A DNA stretch of 64,000 bases, from assembly GCA_964523395.1 (NCBI GenBank), contig CAZFXS010000003.1:62001-126000 (forward strand), written 5' to 3'. This DNA is from JANYJZ01 sp964523395 (GTDB lineage: Bacteria; Bacteroidota; Ignavibacteria; UBA10030; SZUA-254). The position numbers and the translations under genes were made by a program. Positions 58,299 through 64,000 of this stretch are shown here, piece by piece. Within the stretch, counting starts at the first letter, position 1. Each line of letters starts with the position of its first letter. The notes below the pieces were generated by a model. The model made no database searches and was not told the origin of the DNA. It saw only the letters and a list, made by a program, of their open reading frames with translations.

Positions 58299-58304
58299 AA
58301 GGAG
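58299..58304 (+). promoter_or_regulatory. Ribosome binding site fixing the receptor start
   Basis: AAGGAG six bases before the ATG at 58311; it lies inside the longer reading that begins with TTG at 58287. Confidence 0.8.
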
Positions 58305-58310
58305 TACGAA

Positions 58311-60458
58311 ATGAAAATATTTTTAGTAGGATGCTGTTGCTTATGGTGGAGTGCGCTTACGCTTTCACAGGAACAACAAGACACAGTGCAATATCAATTT
58401 AAACCTGTGACAATCTCGGCGACACGGTCGTTGGGGCAAATCATGAAAGTGCCGTTCGCAATTAGTGTTATCGAACCGGCAGATATTCAGCATATGAGCG
58501 GGAGAGGATTGAACGAGCCTCTTGCCAACATTCCCGGAGTCTTAACACAATCGCGTTTTGGCAATCATGATATCCGGCTGACAATCCGGGGATTTGGCGC
58601 GCGTGGCGCTGGGGAGCGCTCAAATGCAGGAACCTCGCGTGGAGTACGGGTGCTTTCCGATGGTATTCCGGAGACAGAGCCGGACGGAAGGACTGCATTT
58701 GATCTTATTGACCTTTCAGGTGCGGGAAGGATAGAAGTTGTCCGCTCAAATTCTTCCACACTCTGGGGGAATGCCGCGGGCGGTATCATCAATATCACAT
58801 CCAATACATCATTTGACCAGCCATATCTCAACTTGCGTTCTACTTTGGGAAGCTACGGTTATAAGAAACAGTATCTTCAATTAGGGACAATCGCAGGCAC
58901 CGGGAAGATTTATTTTTCATTTTCAGATGTAACGTATGACGGATGGAGAGAACACTCCCGAAGTGCGCAAACACTGTTACGGGCCGGTATGCTTTCAATG
59001 CTTGATGAAAGTACGGAATTAGGTGTTCACATTGCGGCGACATCGACATATTTTAAAATTCCCGGCCCTCTTACTCAGGCACAATTCGATGCGAATCCCC
59101 AGCAGGCGCAGAATGATCCCGCGAACTATAATCCCACGTATGTTCAGCGCGACGAACGCCGGTTGAACAGGCTGGGAAGAATCGGTGTGACATTATCCCA
59201 CAAATTCGGTCAGTCGAATACCATTTCCACGATGACGTATGTGAATCCGAAGTTTCTCGAGCGATCGGAAAGGAACACGTTTCGTGATTTTACGCGGTAT
59301 CATTTCGGGGGAAATTTCATCTACCGGTATGATGATTCAGAAGAGAACAGCCGCAGATCGTTTTTGGCCGGAGTGGATGAAGCATACCAGGATGGTGCGA
59401 TATTGTTCTATTCACTTCAGAATGGCGAACGAGGTACGACACTGAGGGATAATAAACGTGAAGGCGCGAATAATTTCGGCGCCTTCTTCCAGGGAGAGTT
59501 AAGCGTTACCGACCAGCTTATCGCGCTTGTGGGGGGAAGATACGATGCTATTTCGTATTATGCCGAAAGCTATATTAACTCAAAGCTTGATGCGAGTAGA
59601 ACATTTTCCAGATTTACACCCAAGGGTGGGTTAACGTTTCAATTTACTCCTACGCAAAGCATCTACGCAAGTGTTGGCGGCGGAGTGGAAGTTCCGGCCG
59701 GAAATGAAACTGATCCCCCCGCAACATTTGGACTGGATACTGTAACGGCACTGAACCCTGTTCTTGAACCGATTACATCTACGACAATCGAGGTTGGGAC
59801 GAAACATTTCGTGTCTCTTGATGAATCCGGTTTCCTGAAGGCCGTCAGCTATGATGTAGCATTGTATTGGCTGGAAGTTCGGAACGATATTATACCATAC
59901 CGCGGCGGAAGATTTTACTTTACGGCAGGCCGTACACAACGCGTAGGAGCTGAAATTGCCATCCGTGCGCAAATGTCGGAAGGACTTTCCCTGCAGACAT
60001 CGTTAACAATTTCGAAAAATACTTATAAAGAGTATGTGGTTGACTCTGTGCACTATGGAAAGCCGGGAGTATTTGGCAACTACGCGGAGAAAGAGATGGC
60101 CGGTGTTCCGGAGACTTTTTATAATGTGACATTGAAATACAGCCCTTCCTTCGCATCCTACATGTTTACGGAGTTGTCGGTTCATGGCGTCGGTACATAT
60201 TTCGCTGACGACGCGAATCAATACCCTGTTCAATCATACAATGTTCTCGATGCGGTTATCGGACTTGATAAAGTTCCGCTGAGCGGCGATCACGTATCGT
60301 TGTCTGGTTATATTGGTATTAATAATCTGACCGATAAACGGTACGCATCATCAGTCTTTATCAATCCGGATATAAATGGCGCCGGTGTGCCAATTTATCT
60401 TGAACCAGGGTTGCCTCGTAACGTTATCGGATCGCTTGGTGTAAACTGGATGTTCTGA
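58311..60458 (+). CDS. TonB-dependent receptor
   Basis: A 715-residue outer-membrane receptor. After the signal peptide comes the plug with V-T-I-S-A-T-R-S, L-A-N-I-P-G-V, I-R-G-F-G-A-R-G and R-I-E-V-V-R-S-N-S-S-T-L-W-G-N-A-A-G-G-I, then a 22-strand barrel ending in G-V-N-W-M-F with terminal Phe. The layout (no CarboxypepD-like N-terminal domain, not a SusC) resembles siderophore or FecA-type receptors. No riboswitch or Fur box could be seen upstream, so the substrate is open. AAGGAG (58299-58304) six bases before the ATG fixes the start over a TTG at 58287. Confidence 0.93.
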   Translation: MKIFLVGCCCLWWSALTLSQEQQDTVQYQFKPVTISATRSLGQIMKVPFAISVIEPADIQHMSGRGLNEPLANIPGVLTQSRFGNHDIRLTIRGFGARGAGERSNAGTSRGVRVLSDGIPETEPDGRTAFDLIDLSGAGRIEVVRSNSSTLWGNAAGGIINITSNTSFDQPYLNLRSTLGSYGYKKQYLQLGTIAGTGKIYFSFSDVTYDGWREHSRSAQTLLRAGMLSMLDESTELGVHIAATSTYFKIPGPLTQAQFDANPQQAQNDPANYNPTYVQRDERRLNRLGRIGVTLSHKFGQSNTISTMTYVNPKFLERSERNTFRDFTRYHFGGNFIYRYDDSEENSRRSFLAGVDEAYQDGAILFYSLQNGERGTTLRDNKREGANNFGAFFQGELSVTDQLIALVGGRYDAISYYAESYINSKLDASRTFSRFTPKGGLTFQFTPTQSIYASVGGGVEVPAGNETDPPATFGLDTVTALNPVLEPITSTTIEVGTKHFVSLDESGFLKAVSYDVALYWLEVRNDIIPYRGGRFYFTAGRTQRVGAEIAIRAQMSEGLSLQTSLTISKNTYKEYVVDSVHYGKPGVFGNYAEKEMAGVPETFYNVTLKYSPSFASYMFTELSVHGVGTYFADDANQYPVQSYNVLDAVIGLDKVPLSGDHVSLSGYIGINNLTDKRYASSVFINPDINGAGVPIYLEPGLPRNVIGSLGVNWMF

Positions 60459-60476
60459 TAACTCTCTGAAATAAAG

Positions 60477-60517
60477 CTTCCACAGAAACAGACGGATTTC
60501 TGCGGAAGTTTTTTTTT
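60477..60517 (+). terminator. Intrinsic terminator of the TonB receptor
   Basis: Stem CTTCCACAGAAA / TTTCTGCGGAAG (11 of 12 paired) with an 8-base loop, then nine T's. Confidence 0.9.
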
Positions 60518-60574
60518 ACACACGAAATATGTATATTCTTCCGAACAAAAAATTTGCATGAATCCGGAAAATTT

Positions 60575-60841
60575 ATGACAACAAAAGCGCCTTCAGCTGT
60601 ATCTCCATTTGCTTCCGATACTCTTGAAAAAATTGCATATACCAGTGTGGCGGAGGTCGCCACAACTGAGCCGAACGACAGGAACAGGCTCGGATACCAC
60701 GTATGGCGCTGGCTTACCGAGAAAAAAGGCACTCTTGCTCAGGCGGTGGCAGAGTCCGGTGCCCGTTTGGAAATACCACACGCTGATGCCGTGAAAAAGA
60801 TTTCTGATTCGCTCAGAAGTCTCGGTATTTCAGTTTCGTAA
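60575..60841 (+). CDS. Small cytosolic protein of unknown function
   Basis: An 88-residue protein with no signal or membrane segment. The second half, H-V-W-R-W-L-T-E-K-K-G-T-L-A-Q-A-V-A-E-S-G and A-V-K-K-I-S-D-S-L-R-S-L-G-I, is helical and could form a small winged-helix-like or helical-hairpin domain. It ends eight bases before the NDH-2 gene, so the two are likely cotranscribed. The ATG at 60575 is chosen over a TTG at 60554 for lack of any support for the longer form. Possibly a regulator or partner of the dehydrogenase (inference). Confidence 0.5.
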   Translation: MTTKAPSAVSPFASDTLEKIAYTSVAEVATTEPNDRNRLGYHVWRWLTEKKGTLAQAVAESGARLEIPHADAVKKISDSLRSLGISVS

Positions 60842-60849
60842 AATCCATT

Positions 60850-62085
60850 ATGGCGAACCCCAGAACAAGGCTTGTTATTCTGGGAAGCGGCTTTGCAGGG
60901 TTCAGCCTTCTCAAACATATCGACGATGAGCTGTATGATGTCACCGTCATAAGTCCGCGCAACCACTTTATTTTTACCCCGCTTCTTCCCAGTACCACTG
61001 TCGGCACGGTTGAATTCCGAAGTATTATTGAACCAATTCGTTCCCCCCGGCGCAACATTCATTTCTTTCAGGCACATTGCACAGGCATTGATATCCATTC
61101 TTCTTTGCTACAATGCAATCAGATTATTGATAATACACTGTTCACTGTTGCATATGATGTCTTGGTTATTGCAGTCGGAGCGATAAGCAATACGTTTGGA
61201 TTACCCGGAGTGGAGGGGCACGCATTTTTCCTCAGGGATCTTGCTGATGCACGGGCAATCAGGCAAAAAATAATCGATTGCTTTGAACGTTCATCAGTGC
61301 CCGGAATATCCATTGCGGAAAAGCAGCGTCTGCTCCATTTTCTTATTGTCGGAGGAGGGCCTACCGGAGTGGAATTCGCAGCTGAGATGCATGATTTTAT
61401 CAGCGAAGATATTGCAGGTGTTTATCCGCAGCTCCGGTATGATGTCCGGATTACACTGCTCGAGTCAGCCGATAATATTTTGAACTCGTTTGATGAAAAG
61501 CTTGCAGCATATACAATCAAACACTTTCAGCGGCAAGGAATAAATGTCCGCACAAACCAAACAGTCGTGAAAGTCGATGATACAGAAGTGTTTCTGAAGG
61601 ATGGTTCGAGAGTTCCATACGGCCTTCTTGTCTGGGCTACGGGGCTTGGGCCGACATCTTTTATTAAAACACTTTCATTTGAGAAAGATAAACATTCGCG
61701 TCTTATTGTTGATGAATTTTGTAAAGTAAGAGGTTCCGATAATATATATGCGTTAGGAGATGCGGCTACGATTTCCCATTTAAACCTGCCTGCGACAGGA
61801 CAAGTTGCCCAGCAGCAAGGCCGCTATCTTGCCAAAACATTAATGCGTCTGGCAAAGGGAAAATCTGTTCCACCGTTTCGCTATAAAGATTTTGGAATGC
61901 TTGCGTATATTGGCGGTGAGAAAGCTCTTGCAAATCTATCTTCGGTGAAATCGAGCGGTTACATTACATGGCTTTTTTGGCGATCCACGTACCTTACAAA
62001 ACTTGTGAGCAACAAAAACAAGGTGTTAGTCCTCTTTGATTGGCTAAAAACAAAGATTTTTGGCAGGGATATCAGTCGGTTTTAA
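60850..62085 (+). CDS. ndh: NADH dehydrogenase type II (NDH-2)
   Basis: A 411-residue FAD-dependent NADH:quinone oxidoreductase. The FAD motif G12-S-G-F-A-G17 and the NADH motif G-G-G-P-T-G-V-E-F-A-A-E (168-179) are clear; the FAD-closing A-L-G-D-A-A-T lies near 297. Y-I-G-G-E-K-A-L-A near 355 and the basic, hydrophobic C-terminus fit membrane binding of NDH-2. It passes electrons to quinone without pumping protons, an alternative to complex I (nuoGHI lies earlier in the window). Could also be a related sulfide-type reductase, but the active-site cysteines of SQR are absent. Confidence 0.9.
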   Translation: MANPRTRLVILGSGFAGFSLLKHIDDELYDVTVISPRNHFIFTPLLPSTTVGTVEFRSIIEPIRSPRRNIHFFQAHCTGIDIHSSLLQCNQIIDNTLFTVAYDVLVIAVGAISNTFGLPGVEGHAFFLRDLADARAIRQKIIDCFERSSVPGISIAEKQRLLHFLIVGGGPTGVEFAAEMHDFISEDIAGVYPQLRYDVRITLLESADNILNSFDEKLAAYTIKHFQRQGINVRTNQTVVKVDDTEVFLKDGSRVPYGLLVWATGLGPTSFIKTLSFEKDKHSRLIVDEFCKVRGSDNIYALGDAATISHLNLPATGQVAQQQGRYLAKTLMRLAKGKSVPPFRYKDFGMLAYIGGEKALANLSSVKSSGYITWLFWRSTYLTKLVSNKNKVLVLFDWLKTKIFGRDISRF

Positions 62086-62100
62086 TAACGAAAATTTTCC

Positions 62101-62129
62101 TTGACTGAACCCCAAAAGGTGCATATATT
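62101..62129 (+). promoter_or_regulatory. Promoter of the LexA-like gene
   Basis: TTGACT (62101-62106), 17 bases, TATATT (62124-62129). The predicted start is near 62136, with a leader of about 34 bases to the ATG at 62170. It rules out the longer reading from the TTG at 62101. Confidence 0.7.
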
Positions 62130-62169
62130 GAGCCATAAAAATAGGTTAGAACGGTTTACGGATAACAAT

Positions 62170-62823
62170 ATGACATCATCACTGGCTGAGAGAATTCGCA
62201 TCGCGCGTGAAAATAAGGATTTGATGTATACGCATCTGTCGAAAAAGATTATGGTTTCGACTGAAACTCTTCAGCTCTGGGAAGCAGGGGAAGAAATTCC
62301 TGATAAGACGCAGTTAAATAAACTTGCCCGTTGCGTGGGAGTGCGTGCTTCCTGGCTTCTGACCGGTCATGGAAAGATGGAGCCGATTTCCTCCAAAAAA
62401 CCAAATGTTTTTCCGTTACACAAAGATTCACTTTCATCGAACGTCATGCTTATGGAAATTCCCGTGCTTTCTTCGATACCTGCCGGAAAAACCACTGCAA
62501 TATTTTACCCAGAACATGTTGACAGATATGTTACTGTCGATAATCTCAGGGATCGCGGGGCCTTCGCCCTTGTTGTAAAGGGCAACAGCATGTCTCCGCG
62601 AATTGAAGAAGGGGATATTGTTGTTGTTAGCCCAAAGCAGGAACCCCGGAGCGGTGATATTTGTGTCGTCAGGGTAAATGATGAAGATGTGCTGAAAAAG
62701 GTAAAAATTGATGATAACTACGTTCATCTCATTCCGCTCAATACCCTCTACGAACCTCTGACCGTACGGAAAACCGATGTCTCTGTTATCTGGAAAGTCG
62801 TCAAAGTTATTAAAAATTTGTAA
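62170..62823 (+). CDS. LexA/CI-like transcriptional repressor (XRE + S24 peptidase)
   Basis: A 217-residue repressor. Residues 4-65 form an XRE-type helix-turn-helix (L-A-E-R-I-R-I-A-R-E, then V-S-T-E-T-L-Q-L-W-E-A-G). Residues 95-215 are a S24 peptidase domain with the cleavage site P-A105-G106, serine S140 (G-N-S-M-S-P) and lysine K176 or K177 (D-V-L-K-K-V). RecA-triggered self-cleavage at Ala-Gly would release its targets, as in LexA and phage CI. The XRE head differs from the winged helix of true LexA, so it is a CI-type regulator of unknown targets. No prophage genes lie near. Confidence 0.88.
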   Translation: MTSSLAERIRIARENKDLMYTHLSKKIMVSTETLQLWEAGEEIPDKTQLNKLARCVGVRASWLLTGHGKMEPISSKKPNVFPLHKDSLSSNVMLMEIPVLSSIPAGKTTAIFYPEHVDRYVTVDNLRDRGAFALVVKGNSMSPRIEEGDIVVVSPKQEPRSGDICVVRVNDEDVLKKVKIDDNYVHLIPLNTLYEPLTVRKTDVSVIWKVVKVIKNL

Positions 62824-62901
62824 TCTTTGCGGGGGTTCGCGTTTTACCTGTTCTTTCAAAGTTTTGCTAACCATGCAAGAGGCGCGTGATGTGTGTTGGA
62901 T

Positions 62902-62926
62902 AGGGTGACTCGTGTCACCTTTTCTC
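62902..62926 (+). terminator. Intrinsic terminator of the LexA-like gene
   Basis: AGGGTGAC / GTCACCTT (one wobble pair) around loop TCGT, followed by TTCTCCTT. Weaker than others in the window. Confidence 0.5.
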
Positions 62927-62985
62927 CTTCTGCCCATATTATATTTATTCCACATTTGAAAACATCATAAATCAAAAGTGGAACT

Positions 62986-63654
62986 ATGGTCGAATACAGA
63001 CAAAATTTCAACGCGCTGAAAGTCTCGGTTGTCCACCGAAAACCGTTAAATGTAGGTTTAGTTGCAAAAATCTGCAGGGTGAGTAAAAAAACCGTGCTTA
63101 ACTGGATTTACAAAGACGCCCTCAAAGCCTTTACCACGTTTGGCGGGCATTACAGAATATGGCCTGCTGACTTGAAAGACTTTTTGACAACGGCAGGACT
63201 TGATGTTCCGTTTCAGTTTGTTGATGAGCGGCAGACGACGTTTCTTATCGTTGATGATGACTCGGCATATTCAATGCTGTTGAAAGAAGCCATTTGCTCA
63301 CATTTTTCCAATGCTGATGTCATTATCACGGATGACGGCTATGAAGCGCTTCTTCTTATTGGTGAACGAAAGCCGCAGATTGTCATTCTTGACCTTAAGA
63401 TGCCTAAAATTGATGGATACCAGGTACTTGAATTATTGCGAGCCAGGAAAAAAGATAACACGCAAAAGGTAGTAGTGCTTTCAGCGTATGTGGATAACCA
63501 GATCCGGGAGAAACTTAACAAAACGATTGCGGACGATATCTGGGAAAAGGGAAGAAATATTAAAGATATTCTTCATTCCCTCGATACAATGCTGAAAGAG
63601 AAAAAGCCTCACCGTAAACTACCTGTGCGCATGGTATCACAGCAGCACGCCTGA
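62986..63654 (+). CDS. HTH-receiver response regulator (reversed domain order)
   Basis: A 222-residue protein. Residues 20-68 are an excisionase/MerR-like helix-turn-helix (N-V-G-L-V-A-K-I-C-R-V-S-K-K-T-V-L-N-W-I, then G-G-H-Y-R-I). Residues 84-205 are a receiver domain with acidic pocket D90-D91, phospho-acceptor D136 (V-I-L-D-L-K-M-P), and S/T in V-V-V-L-S-A. The switch lysine is in D-I-W-E-K-G. Most response regulators have the receiver first, so the order is inverted. No histidine kinase is adjacent; it lies 25 bases before another receiver-like gene. Confidence 0.85.
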   Translation: MVEYRQNFNALKVSVVHRKPLNVGLVAKICRVSKKTVLNWIYKDALKAFTTFGGHYRIWPADLKDFLTTAGLDVPFQFVDERQTTFLIVDDDSAYSMLLKEAICSHFSNADVIITDDGYEALLLIGERKPQIVILDLKMPKIDGYQVLELLRARKKDNTQKVVVLSAYVDNQIREKLNKTIADDIWEKGRNIKDILHSLDTMLKEKKPHRKLPVRMVSQQHA

Positions 63655-63679
63655 TAACGATTATACCCAGAAAGAATAT

Positions 63680-64000
63680 ATGCAAGCATTGAGAGTTCTT
63701 CTTGTTGATACCACCGGTTCAACGAAAAAGCTATTTGATAATAAACGCATGAACGGGGATTCGCTGCGGCTCAACGTTCGTTTAGCCGGAACAGAGCTTC
63801 AGCCTGAAGAGTTGGAGAATCTTCACGAAACGGTTGATGTGGTTCTTTTTGGCGAAAAGGTCCCGTCGGCAACTGTCCTCAACATGACAAAGAAGTTTCG
63901 TTTGATAGGATTGAGTTCCCCGATTTTAATGCTGACACGTCAAAGTGAGGCACGCGTGCCGCAAAAATACAAAAAAGTCGGTGTGGACGACATGCTTAAT
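63680..64000 (+). CDS. Receiver-like protein, N-terminal fragment
   Basis: An open frame of 107 codons that runs off the window end. V-L-L-V-D-T-T-G (6-13) starts like a receiver domain, and G-V-D-D-M-L near the end matches the usual A-G-A-D-D-Y-L. The normal phosphorylatable strand reads D-V-V-L-F-G-E, with Gly where Asp is expected, so it may be a pseudo-receiver. Its missing C-terminus might hold an output domain. It is probably cotranscribed with the response regulator before it. Confidence 0.6.
   Translation, partial: MQALRVLLVDTTGSTKKLFDNKRMNGDSLRLNVRLAGTELQPEELENLHETVDVVLFGEKVPSATVLNMTKKFRLIGLSSPILMLTRQSEARVPQKYKKVGVDDMLN

Overview
The window reads as a chromosome segment from a Gram-negative bacterium of the Bacteroidota/FCB group, most like Ignavibacteria, Kapabacteria or Kryptonia (inference). 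Six proteins end in a type IX secretion (T9SS) sorting domain, four of them with the N-Y-P-N-P-F-N-P motif. There are also two PorV/PorQ-like outer-membrane proteins, a S46 dipeptidyl-peptidase, DUF5916 and DUF1684 proteins and a TonB-dependent receptor. No tRNA, rRNA, CRISPR array or insertion sequence was seen. Promoters can be read as TTGAnn-N17-TAnnTT, often with a TG extended -10. Shine-Dalgarno sequences are strong at only some genes, and several genes appear to start with TTG.

Layout. 1-6377: the end of a YceI gene, then a minus-strand operon (lipoprotein, T9SS cargo with a sortilin-like propeller, two PorV-like barrels, thioredoxin-fold protein) and a site-2 protease. 6497-9258: a secreted peptide with four 14-residue repeats, then a membrane protein paired with an NtrC-like AAA+ regulator that has lost its GAFTGA loop. 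9315-17111: housekeeping genes (glycosyltransferase, uridine kinase, M16 protease, alanine dehydrogenase, nuoGHI). The nuo run stops abruptly after nuoI.

17112-23188 looks like an accessory island of mixed composition. It has a GC-rich RhtA-type exporter, then AT-rich genes for an AIPR abortive-infection protein, a cytosolic trypsin-like protease and a protein with two MazG/zinc-finger modules. The last two share an almost identical promoter carrying the palindrome GGGGTnnnTACCCC, which suggests one regulator controls both. Two minus-strand operons at 23189-30734 (lipoproteins, PEGA, WD40, beta-barrel, T9SS propeller) have related promoters.

31169-44991 is a plus-strand block: a pair of M16 proteases, one active and one inactive, then four large T9SS-secreted proteins, three of them paralogous propellers. 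A palindromic repeat is inserted in frame near the start of the inactive M16 gene, flanked by a 9-bp direct repeat. 45069-55648 carries HerA-like ATPase, PP2C phosphatase, DUF1684 lipoprotein, DPP11-like peptidase, TauE-type permease, DUF5916 and DUF6600 proteins. 55956-64000 carries a putative zinc amidohydrolase, a small lipoprotein, a TonB receptor, NDH-2, a LexA-like S24 repressor and two receiver-domain proteins, the last cut by the window edge.
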